Shown piece by piece: positions 52,572-61,485 of a DNA stretch of 64,000 bases. Positions within the stretch are counted from its first letter, which is position 1. Each line of letters starts with the position of its first letter. Below the pieces are notes generated by a model, which saw only the letters and a list, made by a program, of their open reading frames with translations, was not told the DNA's origin and did no database searches. The DNA comes from Eggerthellaceae bacterium (GTDB lineage Bacteria; Actinomycetota; Coriobacteriia; Coriobacteriales; Eggerthellaceae): NCBI GenBank assembly GCA_910575165.1, contig CAJTDS010000005.1:62001-126000 (forward strand), written 5' to 3'. The position numbers were made by a program, and so were the translations under genes.

Positions 52572-53066
52572 ATGAAAGAAGCAACGACGAAGATAGTGGC
52601 GCCTGCGATGTCCCTGCTTATGGTGGCTGGCGCCGGGGCGGGGGTTGCGGGTGCGGTTGTCGCGCCTGACACCGCCCAGGCGGCCGCGGTGCAGCGGGAG
52701 GCCAACCAGGTTGCGAGCGGCCAGGCTCGAGCCTGTGCGGTGCAGATTGCGGGGGAGTTCGCGTTCAGCCAGGCGGCGGTCACGCCGAACGCCACCATCT
52801 CCGAGGTGTTTGCGAAAGCGGCCGCAACGCTCTGTGCGTCCATGCCCGCCTACAGCGATGCGTGCGCATGCCAAGCTCTTCTGGTGAGCGCTCCGGGTGC
52901 TTTCTCGGAGGCGACCGTCGGGCAGCTGTCGGCAGGCGCGGAATCGTCCAGCTATACGCTCGCCTGCGCTTGCGCGACGAACGCTCCTGGCGGTGGCGCC
53001 GTGGCCAACGCGGATGTGTCCGGTTTGAGCTTGGCTGGTTTGGCTAGAGCGATGGGCGTTCGCTAG
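52572..53066 (+). CDS. Small secreted cysteine-motif protein (cassette C partner)
   Basis: 164 residues. Exported N-terminus with an A-Q-A-A site. The core has G-E-F-A-F-S-Q-A-A-V-T, V-F-A-K-A-A-A-T-L-C, M-P-A-Y, then L-A-C-A-C-A-T-N-A-P-G-G-G-A-V-A-N-A-D-V. It has additional cysteines (one in the linker and a C-A-C pair at about residue 97-99) absent from the other two copies. Starts 20 bases after the cassette C lipoprotein with GGGGAGAG upstream, and is followed by a strong terminator that ends the two-gene operon. Function unknown. Confidence 0.85.
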   Translation: MKEATTKIVAPAMSLLMVAGAGAGVAGAVVAPDTAQAAAVQREANQVASGQARACAVQIAGEFAFSQAAVTPNATISEVFAKAAATLCASMPAYSDACACQALLVSAPGAFSEATVGQLSAGAESSSYTLACACATNAPGGGAVANADVSGLSLAGLARAMGVR

Positions 53067-53096
53067 GAGTGCGTTTCGCCGGACAGTCCGAATAAG

Positions 53097-53145
53097 AAAA
53101 AGCAGCGGAAGCGCGGTGCAGTCGGTCGCGCTTCCGCTGCTTTTT
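53097..53145 (+). terminator. Terminator of cassette C
   Basis: Nineteen-bp perfect stem (53097-53115 with 53127-53145) whose ends are an A run and a T run, so it works in either direction. Confidence 0.92.
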
Positions 53146-53338
53146 CGGCTAAGCGCGCCGGTTGCGCCTCTGGTTCGGGAAGCCGTTTTCGTGGGCTTGG
53201 GTCGGGCGGCTTGCCGATTGGCTATACTGATGGAAACATCGGGCAACGGCCGCGCGGCGTGGGTGCCGGTTTGGCCGGGCAACGAAGCGATCGAGGTGCC
53301 GGCGCCAGCACGGCTGCGAGAAAGGGAGTGCGAGGGCT

Positions 53339-54781
53339 ATGGCGGACAAGGCGAGCGACATTCATTTCGGGACCGACGGCTGGCGGGCCATCATCGGCGA
53401 AGGGTTCACCGAGGAGAACCTGGTGCGCGTGGTGGACGCAGCGGCGCGGGTGTTCAAGGAGGACGCCGTGGCAGCGGGGCGCAGCTTGGACGAGCCCGGC
53501 GCGCTGATCGTGGGCCATGACTGCCGGCTGAACGCCCATGCCTACGCCCAGCTGGCGGCCGAGGTGGCGGCTACCCACGGCTTCCGCGTGAAGCTGACCC
53601 AGGACTATTGCCCCACCCCCACGCTGTGCTGGTCGGTGGCGCGCGATGCGGACGCGGTGGGGGGTATCATCCTCACCAGCAGCCATAACCCTGCGGAATA
53701 CCTGGGCGTGAAGCTGCGCTTGGCCGACGGCGGTGCGGCCGGCCCCGAGCTTACGGACCGGGTTGAGGCCATCCTGGCTGCCGACGAGGGGGTTCCCACC
53801 GGCGAGCGCGGCTGCTACGAGGTGGTGGACCTCATGACCCCCTATCTGGAGGAGCTGCGCGGAATGGTGGATGTGCAGGCCATCCGCGAGGCGGGGCTGC
53901 GCGTGGTGGTGGACCCGCTCTACGGCGCCGGTCGCGGCTACCTTGCCGGGCTGCTGCGCGATCTGGGCGTCGAGGTGGTCGAGATCAACAACGACGCCGA
54001 CCCCACGTTCGACGGGCTGCACCCCGAGCCTATTCGCCCCTGGGTTGACCGCTGCATCGCCAAGGTGCCTGAGCTGGGCTTTGACGCCGGGTTCATCAAC
54101 GATGGCGACGCCGACCGCATAGGGGCCGTGGACGAGCACGGCAACTTCGTGAATCCGCACCGTATCATGACACTGGTGGCATGGCATCTGGCCGAGGACA
54201 AGGGCATGACCGGGCGCGTGGTGTCCACGGTGACGGCGTCGGCCATGCTCAAGCGCCTGTGCGACCAGCTGGGCCTGGAGTTCGTGAGCACGCCGGTGGG
54301 CTTCAAGTGGATCTACGCCGAAATGCAGAAGGGCGGCGTGATGCTGGGCGGCGAGGAGTCCGGCGGCATCGGCATCCCGGGCCACGTGATGGAGCGCGAC
54401 GGGCTGCTGATGGCGCTGCTGCTGTGCGAGACCATGGCCGAGCGCGGCCGTACCTTGGGCCAGCTGGTGGACGACCTGTTCGCCAAGGTGGGCCGCATGG
54501 AGTTCACCCGCGAGGGGCTGTCGCTGACCGACGAGGGGATGGCTGCTTTCCGCGAGCGCGTGCTGCCGGCGGGCACCTACGAGCCTGCGGAGTTTGCGGG
54601 AGCGGCGGTGGAGTCCATCGACCGGCGCGACGGCGTGAAGCTTTCGCTGGCCGGCGACGCCTGGGTGATGATGCGCCCGAGCGGCACCGAGCCTTTGGTG
54701 CGCATCTACGCCGAAGCCCCCACGACCGACGAGGTGGCGACCTTGATCGCCGAGGCGAAGCGCGTGGTGGAACGGGCGTAA
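53339..54781 (+). CDS. Phosphohexomutase (phosphoglucomutase/phosphomannomutase family)
   Basis: 480 residues. Phosphoserine loop T-S-S-H-N-P with Ser115, metal loop D-G-D-A-D-R at about 258-263, sugar loop G-G-E-E-S-G-G-I-G, and phosphate-binding R-P-S-G-T-E-P near the C-terminus: all four active-site regions are intact. It interconverts hexose 1- and 6-phosphates for glycan and cell-wall precursor synthesis. Which hexose cannot be told from the sequence. Weak ribosome site (GCGAGGG). Followed by a strong terminator. Confidence 0.93.
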   Translation: MADKASDIHFGTDGWRAIIGEGFTEENLVRVVDAAARVFKEDAVAAGRSLDEPGALIVGHDCRLNAHAYAQLAAEVAATHGFRVKLTQDYCPTPTLCWSVARDADAVGGIILTSSHNPAEYLGVKLRLADGGAAGPELTDRVEAILAADEGVPTGERGCYEVVDLMTPYLEELRGMVDVQAIREAGLRVVVDPLYGAGRGYLAGLLRDLGVEVVEINNDADPTFDGLHPEPIRPWVDRCIAKVPELGFDAGFINDGDADRIGAVDEHGNFVNPHRIMTLVAWHLAEDKGMTGRVVSTVTASAMLKRLCDQLGLEFVSTPVGFKWIYAEMQKGGVMLGGEESGGIGIPGHVMERDGLLMALLLCETMAERGRTLGQLVDDLFAKVGRMEFTREGLSLTDEGMAAFRERVLPAGTYEPAEFAGAAVESIDRRDGVKLSLAGDAWVMMRPSGTEPLVRIYAEAPTTDEVATLIAEAKRVVERA

Positions 54782-54804
54782 CGGCTGCACTGCTTTCCTG
54801 TCGC

Positions 54805-54852
54805 GAATGACGTTTCTGCCGCTGGTTTGTTGGCAGAAACGTCATTCTTTTT
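54805..54852 (+). terminator. Terminator of the phosphohexomutase gene
   Basis: Sixteen-bp perfect stem (54805-54820 with 54832-54847) followed by five T. Confidence 0.93.
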
Positions 54853-54906
54853 AAGCCGACCTGGGGAAACGATTTCTGAGACGACGATTCTACCAAAAGC
54901 GGCGAC

Positions 54907-54952
54907 GCGAGCGACGTTTCTGCCTTCTGCGGTTGGTAGAAACGTCGCTCGC
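54907..54952. repeat. Second hairpin sharing the core of the preceding terminator
   Basis: Eighteen-base arms 54907-54924 and 54935-54952 pair with one G-U exchange. Twelve bases of the stem (GACGTTTCTGCC) are the same as in the terminator 90 bases upstream, and two degenerate copies of the ACG-TTTCT core lie between them. It is placed just past the stop of the convergent LuxR gene but has no T run. Confidence 0.8.
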
Positions 54953-54971
54953 GGTATGGGATACTGGGTCT

Positions 54972-56633
54972 CTACTGGTCGCTGGGGTTGAACCCCTCCA
55001 CCAGCTCGATGAGCTCCTGTCGCTTGTGGATGCCGAGCTTCGTGTAGATGCGCTTGGAATGGGTGCGCACGGTGTTCTCGGACACGACGAGCATCTCGGC
55101 GATGCGCGCCACGGAGTTGCCGCGGGCGATGAGCTCGGCCACCTCGGTCTCGCGGGCCGACAGGCCGAAATGCTCGCGGACGCGGGCCATCTGCTTCGAG
55201 AAGCGGTCGCGGTAGGTGGCGGCGTCGTCGCGCTCGGGCACGGCGGCGCGCCCGAGGGAGGCGCCGCCTGCGGGGGTCGTGCCCTCGGCCTGCGGTTCGG
55301 CTTCCGCGCTCGCCTGCTTCGCCTCCGCCCTGCGCGCGGCTGCGCCCTCCTGCATGGCGCCCGAAGCCTCGCCCGGCTCGACGGCGACAGGGCGCTTCGC
55401 CGCACGCGGTCGCGAGGAGAGCAGCTCGATCTGGCTCATCGACCCTTCGGCGATGGCGGAACGGAAGCCGCCTTCGCCCACGAAGTACATGATGCCGAGG
55501 AAGTAGACGGCCACGATGGCCACGAGCGCCAGCGACGGGATGTGGAACATCGACAGCTGCTCGACGAACGACCCGCCCATGAACCCCACGTCGTGCAGGG
55601 CGTAGACGATGCCCCCGAACACTCCGTAGATGAACACCGGGTTGATGCCCCCGTCGCGCGACACCTGGGCGCATTGGATCATCATGAGCATGATGACCAC
55701 AGACCACAGGGCGTACAGCACCGCGGCCAGCACCTGGACGTAGGTGGAACCCAGAAGCGGCAGCAGCACGAAGGCCGAGGTGACCAGCGGGAAGAAGACC
55801 CGGTAGGACACGGCCACGTTCAGATGGACGTTCTTCGCGCTCAGCACGCCGAGCAGGATGAGCGCGGCGATGAGCGACGCCAGCATCGAAAGTACGTTCA
55901 CCAAGGCTCCCACCTGCGGTTCCGCCGTCGCGAGCGAGCGCATGATGCCGGTGCAGAATCCGAGCGCCCCCATGGCCAGCGCCGTGCGCCACACGCAGGC
56001 GATCACGTGCTTGTAGGTGCGCGGATGTTCCTTGGGCACGTCTTCGAACATGGGCTGGTCGAGGTCGATGGTGCGGCTCATGAGCACGATGGCCAGGCCG
56101 AACAGCGGCAGGAAGACGAGCGGGATGAGATAGGCCGTCACGGCCACGGGGATGAGGTGCAGCGCGAAGTAGAAGATCGACCCCCAGGCGGTGCCGCTGA
56201 TGAGCGTGTGGTTCCCTTCGTGGGCGTCCATGCTGGCGAACAGGCGCTGCCAGAGCATGTAGAAGCCCGCCGATCCGATGCCGAGCAGCACGCCGCCCGC
56301 GGTGACGAGCGCCAGGGCGGCCTCGTCCAGGTAGATGGCGCCGATGAGCGAGGACCAACCGATGATGTAGGGAGCGGCCACGGCTTTCACCATGAAACGG
56401 CGCGCGCCGTCGGGGAAGAGGTAGGTGCCCGCAGCACTGGCGAAGAACGTCACGGCGAAGGCGAGGGACTGGGCGGCGAAGAAGTGCAGCAGGATGTCGG
56501 GCGTCTGGAAGCCCATGGGCAGGAAGGGGAACACGCCGCCCCAGACGCTGGCGGCGTTGATGGCGAGGAAGAGCCCGTAGCCGAGCGAGGGCAAATCGGG
56601 CCTTACGGCCTGTATGGCGGCGGGCAGTTCCAC
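54972..56633 (-). CDS. Membrane-embedded LuxR-type regulator
   Basis: 553 residues: about 12 hydrophobic helices in the first 400, an Ala/Glu/Gly-rich linker, and a single LuxR/GerE helix-turn-helix in the last 65 (L-S-A-R-E-T-E-V-A-E-L, T-V-R-T-H-S-K-R-I-Y-T-K). Divergent from the DMSO-reductase-family operon starting at 56976, its probable target. No clear ribosome site at the first ATG, so a slightly different start is possible. Confidence 0.87.
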   Translation of the reverse strand: MELPAAIQAVRPDLPSLGYGLFLAINAASVWGGVFPFLPMGFQTPDILLHFFAAQSLAFAVTFFASAAGTYLFPDGARRFMVKAVAAPYIIGWSSLIGAIYLDEAALALVTAGGVLLGIGSAGFYMLWQRLFASMDAHEGNHTLISGTAWGSIFYFALHLIPVAVTAYLIPLVFLPLFGLAIVLMSRTIDLDQPMFEDVPKEHPRTYKHVIACVWRTALAMGALGFCTGIMRSLATAEPQVGALVNVLSMLASLIAALILLGVLSAKNVHLNVAVSYRVFFPLVTSAFVLLPLLGSTYVQVLAAVLYALWSVVIMLMMIQCAQVSRDGGINPVFIYGVFGGIVYALHDVGFMGGSFVEQLSMFHIPSLALVAIVAVYFLGIMYFVGEGGFRSAIAEGSMSQIELLSSRPRAAKRPVAVEPGEASGAMQEGAAARRAEAKQASAEAEPQAEGTTPAGGASLGRAAVPERDDAATYRDRFSKQMARVREHFGLSARETEVAELIARGNSVARIAEMLVVSENTVRTHSKRIYTKLGIHKRQELIELVEGFNPSDQ

Positions 56634-56975
56634 GGTTCTCCCAAGCTGCGGCGGACGCTTCCGTTCCGCGCGCCTCGCAATCCGGCCGGGGCGCGACGGG
56701 GGTCGGTTCGTCGCGCCTGCGCCGGCGGACGGCCGTTCCCCTTCGAGCAGTATAACGGTACGCGGGAGGCTAACCTATGAGGGACTTCATAATACTTTCG
56801 ATTAAGAAATATATCTGAGCAGGGAAAATGCAAAATTCACATGGGTTATGTGACAAACTCGCCCGCGTCGGTGCCCTACAATCGGCGCTGTCGGGGCGGC
56901 TGGGCCGTCCGGACGCGGGCCCGTGACGGGTCCGGAAGAGGGAACGAAGAGGGAACGAGAAGAGAGGGAGGCACC
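56634..56975. promoter_or_regulatory. Divergent regulatory region of the LuxR gene and reductase operon
   Basis: 342 bases without a gene. The segment 56780-56860 is strikingly AT-rich for this genome and contains small dyads such as CACAT/ATGTG (56839-56853), so it probably holds the promoter(s) and the operator for the LuxR protein. No exact promoter hexamers are assigned. Confidence 0.5.
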
Positions 56976-59453
56976 ATGACCGATCATGGGAAGACCGCGG
57001 TATCCCGACGGACGTTCGTGAAGGGCTCGGCGCTGGCCGGCCTGGGGGCTGCAACCTTCGGTGCAGCTTCCATGTTCGGCTGCTCGTCGCCGGCTCCCGA
57101 GAAGCCGGAAGAGAAGCCCGAGCAGCCGAAGACCCCCGAAGCCGAACCCGAACGGGTGCCCACGAAGGCTTCCGCGGCGCCGATGGACGACACCGTCGTC
57201 TGGACGCACTGCGCCGTCAACTGCGGCAGCTGCTGTGCCTTGCAGTGTCATGTGAAGGACGGCGAGATCGCCTACGTCGAATCCGACAACACCGGCTCCG
57301 CCGAGCTGGGCGAGCCCCAGCTGCGCGCCTGCCTGCGCGGCCGTTCCATCCGCCGCTGGCTGCAGAGCCCCGACCGCCTGAACAAGCCGCTCAAGCGCGT
57401 GGGCAAGCGCGGCGAGGGCAAGTTCGAGGAGATCGAGTGGGACGAGGCGCTCGACACCATCGCCGCCGAGATGAAGCGCATCCGCGAGACCTACGGCGAC
57501 GAGGCCATGACGTGCCACTACTCCTCCGGCGTGTGCCAGGGCCAGGTGCAGGCGAACCCCGTCAAGCGCCTGCTGAACCTCACCGGCGGCCAGCTGAACT
57601 ACTACGGGTCGTACAGCTCGGCCCACATCTCCGCAGCTGGCACCTACACTTACGGCGGCGGCTCCTACGGCAGCTCGTTTCTGACCATCCAGCCGGGCCA
57701 GCTGGTCGTGATGTTCGGCGACAGCCCGGCCGACACCCGCATGGGCGGCGGCGCGCACACCCATGACTTCGCCTACGTCCGCGAGACCACCGGCTGCCGC
57801 GTGATCAACATCGACCCGCGCATGACTGACACCACCTGCGGCCAGGGCGGCGAGTGGATTCCCATCCGTCCCGGCACCGACGGCGCCCTGTGCGCGGCGC
57901 TGGCCTACGAGATCATCAACAACGGCTGGGCCGACGAGGAGTTCCTGCACACCTACTGCGTGGGCTACGACGAGGAGACCCTGCCCGAGTCCGCCAAGGG
58001 CAAGAACGCCTCCTACAAGGACTACATCCTGGGCAACGGCCCCGACGGCACGCCCAAGACGCCGGCCTGGGCCGCGGCCATCACGCTCATCCCCGAGAAG
58101 CGCATCGTCGATCTGGCCCGCGAGATGCACGAGTCCGATCCCTGCTACATCTGCCAGGGCTACGGCCCGCAGCGTCGCGCCAACGGCGAGATCACGGCCC
58201 GCGCCATCATGGTGCTGCCGCAGCTGCTCGGCCAGATCGGCAAGCCCGGCACCTCCGACGGCCGTCGCGAGGGATCCATGTCTGTGGGCCTGGGCATGAT
58301 CCCCACGGGCGAGAACCCGGTCAAGACGAACATCCCCACCTTCGAATGGCCCAACGCCATCCTGCACGGCGAGGAGCTGACCGCGCTCAACGCCGGCGTG
58401 CAGGGCGCCGACAAGATGTCCGCCTCCATCAAGCTCATCTGGAACTACGCCGGCAACTGCCTGACCAACCAGCACTCGGACATCAACTACACCCACGACA
58501 TCCTGGCCGACGAGAGCCTGGTGGAGTTCATCGTCACGTCCGAGATCTTTATGACCGACTCCGCGAAGTACTCCGATATCATCATTCCCGACCTCACCTC
58601 CCAGGAGCAGCTGTCCATCTCTTCCGACGGCTATTCGGACAACATGATCGCCGTCATCTTCGGCGCCCCGGTCTACGAGTCGAAGTTCGAGCGCCGCGGC
58701 ATCTACGAGGTGTGCGCCGACCTGGCCGACCGTCTGGGCGTGGGCGAGGCGTTCACCGAGGGCAAGACCCGCGAGGACTGGCTGCGCCAGATCTACGACG
58801 AGTGCCGCGAGAAGCACGCCGACTGGAACATGCCCACCTGGGAAGAGGGCTACAAGATGGGCGTGTGGAAGCGCAAGCCCGAAGTGAACCTGTCGCTCAA
58901 GGCCTTCGTCGAGGATCCGGTTGCCAACCCGCTGAAGACGCCCTCCGGCAAGATCGAGATCTACTCCGAGAAGCTGGCCGGCTTCGAGGAGACCTGGGAG
59001 TTGGCCGAGGACGAGGTTGTCACGGCGCTTCCCATCTACGACCCCGGTTTCCTGGGCTACGAGGCCTGCACCGAGGAGTACCCGCTGCAGATCACGGGCT
59101 TCCACTACAAGGCGCACACCCATTCCAGCTACGCCAACAACGAGGTCATCCAGACGGCCGCCCATCATGTGGCCTGGGTCAACCCCATCGACGCGGAAGC
59201 TCGCGGCATCAAGGACGGCGACACGATCCGCGTGTTCAACGACTGCGGCGAGATCCGCATCGAGGCCAAGGTCACCCCGCGCGTCATCCCGGGCAACGTG
59301 AGCATCCCGCAGGGCATGTGGCACGACGCCGACATGGCGGGCGACAAGGTGGACCACGGCGGATGCATCAACACGCTGACGAAGTACCGTCCGTCGCCGT
59401 TGGCCAAGGCCAACCCGCAGCACAGCAACATCGGCCAGATCGCGAAGGCGTAA
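56976..59453 (+). CDS. DMSO-reductase-family molybdopterin oxidoreductase, catalytic subunit (DmsA-like)
   Basis: 825 residues. Tat signal S-R-R-T-F-V-K with a lipobox-like F-G-C behind it, so it is folded with cofactor before export. The N-terminal [4Fe-4S] motif has cysteines at 79, 83, 87 and 119 (V-N-C-G-S-C-C, R-A-C-L-R-G-R-S). Bis-MGD cofactor segments follow (R-I-N-I-D-P-like N-I-D-P-R, Q-G-Y-G-P-Q-R, N-Y-A-G-N-C). The closest described type is DmsA. Eggerthellaceae carry many paralogues, so DMSO, TMAO, a sulfoxide or another oxide are all possible acceptors. The start is fixed by GAGAGGGAGG. First gene of the operon. Confidence 0.92.
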   Translation: MTDHGKTAVSRRTFVKGSALAGLGAATFGAASMFGCSSPAPEKPEEKPEQPKTPEAEPERVPTKASAAPMDDTVVWTHCAVNCGSCCALQCHVKDGEIAYVESDNTGSAELGEPQLRACLRGRSIRRWLQSPDRLNKPLKRVGKRGEGKFEEIEWDEALDTIAAEMKRIRETYGDEAMTCHYSSGVCQGQVQANPVKRLLNLTGGQLNYYGSYSSAHISAAGTYTYGGGSYGSSFLTIQPGQLVVMFGDSPADTRMGGGAHTHDFAYVRETTGCRVINIDPRMTDTTCGQGGEWIPIRPGTDGALCAALAYEIINNGWADEEFLHTYCVGYDEETLPESAKGKNASYKDYILGNGPDGTPKTPAWAAAITLIPEKRIVDLAREMHESDPCYICQGYGPQRRANGEITARAIMVLPQLLGQIGKPGTSDGRREGSMSVGLGMIPTGENPVKTNIPTFEWPNAILHGEELTALNAGVQGADKMSASIKLIWNYAGNCLTNQHSDINYTHDILADESLVEFIVTSEIFMTDSAKYSDIIIPDLTSQEQLSISSDGYSDNMIAVIFGAPVYESKFERRGIYEVCADLADRLGVGEAFTEGKTREDWLRQIYDECREKHADWNMPTWEEGYKMGVWKRKPEVNLSLKAFVEDPVANPLKTPSGKIEIYSEKLAGFEETWELAEDEVVTALPIYDPGFLGYEACTEEYPLQITGFHYKAHTHSSYANNEVIQTAAHHVAWVNPIDAEARGIKDGDTIRVFNDCGEIRIEAKVTPRVIPGNVSIPQGMWHDADMAGDKVDHGGCINTLTKYRPSPLAKANPQHSNIGQIAKA

Positions 59454-59468
59454 GAGGGGGAGACAACC

Positions 59469-60092
59469 ATGGCCCAGTACGGTTTTCATTTCGACGGGAC
59501 GCGATGCACCGGCTGCAAGACCTGCGTGCTCGCCTGCAAGGATAAGAACGACCTGCCCAACGACATCAACTTCCGCAATGTGCACGAGTTCGGCGGCGGC
59601 TCGTGGAAGCAGGACGCCAGCGGCTGCTGGACGACCGACGCCTTCACCTACCACGTGTCCGTGGCCTGCAATCACTGCGATGCGCCCGCCTGCATGGAGA
59701 TGTGCCCGCAGGGGGCCATCGGCAAGGACGAGGCCACCGGCGAGGTGTTCTCGGATCCCGAGATGTGCATCGGTTGCGGGACCTGCGCGAACTCCTGCCC
59801 CTACGGCGCCCCGAAGGTGGACGCCACCAAGAAGAAGTCGGTCAAATGCGACATGTGCGCCGACCGCGTGGCCGCGGGCAAGCAGCCCGTCTGCGTCGAG
59901 GCGTGCCCGCTGCGTGCCCTGGACTTCGGCAAGATTGATGATTTGCGCGCCAAGTACGGCACCGACGCTGAGGTGGCCCCGCTGCCGGCGGCCAGCGAGA
60001 CGAAGCCGAACCTGGTGATCACGCTTCCCGTGAACGCCAAGAAGGTCGGCGATACGAGCGGCGACGAGCAGAATCCGCGCGAAATCAAGTAG
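59469..60092 (+). CDS. Four-cluster ferredoxin subunit (DmsB-like), first copy
   Basis: 207 residues with four cysteine groups for [4Fe-4S] clusters: C-T-G-C-K-T-C-V-L-A-C, C-N-H-C-D-A-P-A-C-M-E-M-C, C-I-G-C-G-T-C-A-N-S-C, and C-D-M-C ... C-V-E-A-C. It passes electrons from the membrane anchor to the catalytic subunit. Starts 15 bases after the catalytic gene with AGAGGGGGAG. Followed by a terminator-like hairpin before the next FeS gene. Confidence 0.95.
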   Translation: MAQYGFHFDGTRCTGCKTCVLACKDKNDLPNDINFRNVHEFGGGSWKQDASGCWTTDAFTYHVSVACNHCDAPACMEMCPQGAIGKDEATGEVFSDPEMCIGCGTCANSCPYGAPKVDATKKKSVKCDMCADRVAAGKQPVCVEACPLRALDFGKIDDLRAKYGTDAEVAPLPAASETKPNLVITLPVNAKKVGDTSGDEQNPREIK

Positions 60093-60129
60093 AGGGATGC
60101 GGTAGAGTGAGGCTCGAGGGCTGAGCGCG

Positions 60130-60172
60130 CTGGCGACCTGGGCTATGATGCTTAAGGTCGCCAGTGTCTTTT
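60130..60172 (+). terminator. Hairpin with T run between the two ferredoxin genes
   Basis: Ten-bp perfect stem (60130-60139 with 60155-60164) followed by TGTCTTTT. It would end or attenuate the transcript after the first two subunits. Confidence 0.65.
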
Positions 60173-60201
60173 GAGGGGATGCGCCGGAGGGAGGAGGCAA
60201 G

Positions 60202-60828
60202 GTGCAGCACGGGTTTCACTTCAACGGGCTTCGCTGCACCGGGTGCAAGACCTGCATGCTCGCATGCAAGGACTACCACGACCTTTCGCCGTCGATTTCA
60301 TTCCGGCAGGTCTACGAGTACGTCGGGGGCGGTTGGAGCGTCGGCGCCGACGGTCTGCCGGCGCAGGACGTCTTCGCCTACTACGTGTCCTCGGCCTGCA
60401 ACCACTGCGCGCACCCCATCTGCACCCAGGTATGCCCCACCGGGGCCATGGGCAAGGACGAGGACGGCATCGTGACCGTCGACGAGCGGCGTTGCATCGG
60501 GTGCGGGTACTGCGCCCTGTCGTGCCCCTACCGGGCGCCGAAGGTGGACCGGGAGGCGGGCCACAGCGTGAAGTGCGACGGATGCGTGAAGCGCGTGCGG
60601 GAGGGCAAGCGGCCCGTCTGCGTGGAGGCGTGCCCGCTGCGCGCCCTGGACTTCGGGCCTGTCGACGAGCTGCGCCGACGCTACGGGGAGGAGAGCGACC
60701 TTCTGCCGCTTCCCGACTCCTCGGCCACTTCTCCGAGTCTGGTGGTCACGAAGCCGGCCTGCGTCCGCGCCGATGCCGAACGGGTTGCGCGCGAAGGCGC
60801 CGTGGCGAACGTCCGAGAAATCGTCTAG
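60202..60828 (+). CDS. Four-cluster ferredoxin subunit (DmsB-like), second copy
   Basis: 208 residues with the same four cysteine groups as the copy at 59469 (C-T-G-C-K-T-C-M-L-A-C, C-N-H-C-A-H-P-I-C, C-I-G-C-G-Y-C, C-D-G-C) and clear overall similarity, so it arose by duplication. GTG start with GGAGGAGG upstream. It is followed directly by the chaperone and anchor genes, so this copy may be the one that docks to the membrane anchor. Confidence 0.93.
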   Translation: MQHGFHFNGLRCTGCKTCMLACKDYHDLSPSISFRQVYEYVGGGWSVGADGLPAQDVFAYYVSSACNHCAHPICTQVCPTGAMGKDEDGIVTVDERRCIGCGYCALSCPYRAPKVDREAGHSVKCDGCVKRVREGKRPVCVEACPLRALDFGPVDELRRRYGEESDLLPLPDSSATSPSLVVTKPACVRADAERVAREGAVANVREIV

Positions 60829-60840
60829 AAGGGATATGCG

Positions 60841-61473
60841 ATGACCGAGGAAATGGAAGCCATCGAGTTCGCCGGGTCCACGCTGGCGCCGTTCTTCCTG
60901 AGCGATCCGCGAAAGGGCGACGCCGGCGAGGCGTTCGCCGCTCTGGGACAGTTGGACGTCGACGCCGCCGCGAAGGAGTGGCCCTTCGTCGACGAGGCGC
61001 AGGCGGCTGCGGCGTTCGATCTGATGAAGGCGGGGCTCGCCGACGGCCCCGACGCCGACGAGCTGGTATGGGAGTACCGCCGGCTGTTCGTGGGACCGGG
61101 GCATCTGCCGGTTCCCCCGTGGGGGTCGGTCTACACCGACGTGGAGTCGGTGGTGTTCGGCGAGAGCACCCTGGCCCTGCGCGCGTTCATGCGCAAGGAG
61201 GGCGTGGAGCGCACCGCCGACGAGCGCACGCCCGAGGACCACATCGGGCTCATGTTGGCGCTCATGGCCTACCTCGCTCGCGAGAAGCCGGAGAGCCTGG
61301 ACGAGTTTCTTTCCGAGCACCTGCTCACCTGGGCTCCCCATTACCTCGACGAGCTGGGGGAGGAGTCGGCGCATTCGTTCTACGAAGGGCTGGCCCAGCT
61401 GACCCGCGCGACGCTGGAGGGCATCGGGCGGACTCGGGGTCTGCAGGTGACCCTGCCGCGCTTCTACCGGTAG
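60841..61473 (+). CDS. TorD/DmsD-family molybdoenzyme chaperone
   Basis: 210 residues, mostly helical. Family pattern Y-R-R-L-F-V-G-P-G-H-L-P-V-P-P-W-G-S-V-Y and, further on, P-E-D-H-I-G-L-M-L-A-L-M. These proteins bind the Tat signal of the molybdoenzyme and hold it for cofactor insertion, which fits the Tat signal on the catalytic subunit at 56976. GAAGGGA site, 12 bases after the second ferredoxin gene. Confidence 0.92.
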   Translation: MTEEMEAIEFAGSTLAPFFLSDPRKGDAGEAFAALGQLDVDAAAKEWPFVDEAQAAAAFDLMKAGLADGPDADELVWEYRRLFVGPGHLPVPPWGSVYTDVESVVFGESTLALRAFMRKEGVERTADERTPEDHIGLMLALMAYLAREKPESLDEFLSEHLLTWAPHYLDELGEESAHSFYEGLAQLTRATLEGIGRTRGLQVTLPRFYR

Positions 61474-61485
61474 GCGCATGCGCCC

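Noticed and set aside
56802-60200. 1132-codon open frame on the minus strand opposite the reductase genes
   Set aside because: It mirrors the codon positions of the well-supported DmsA/DmsB genes; its translation is Val/Gly/His/Leu-rich low-complexity sequence typical of antisense frames in GC-rich genes, with no family similarity.
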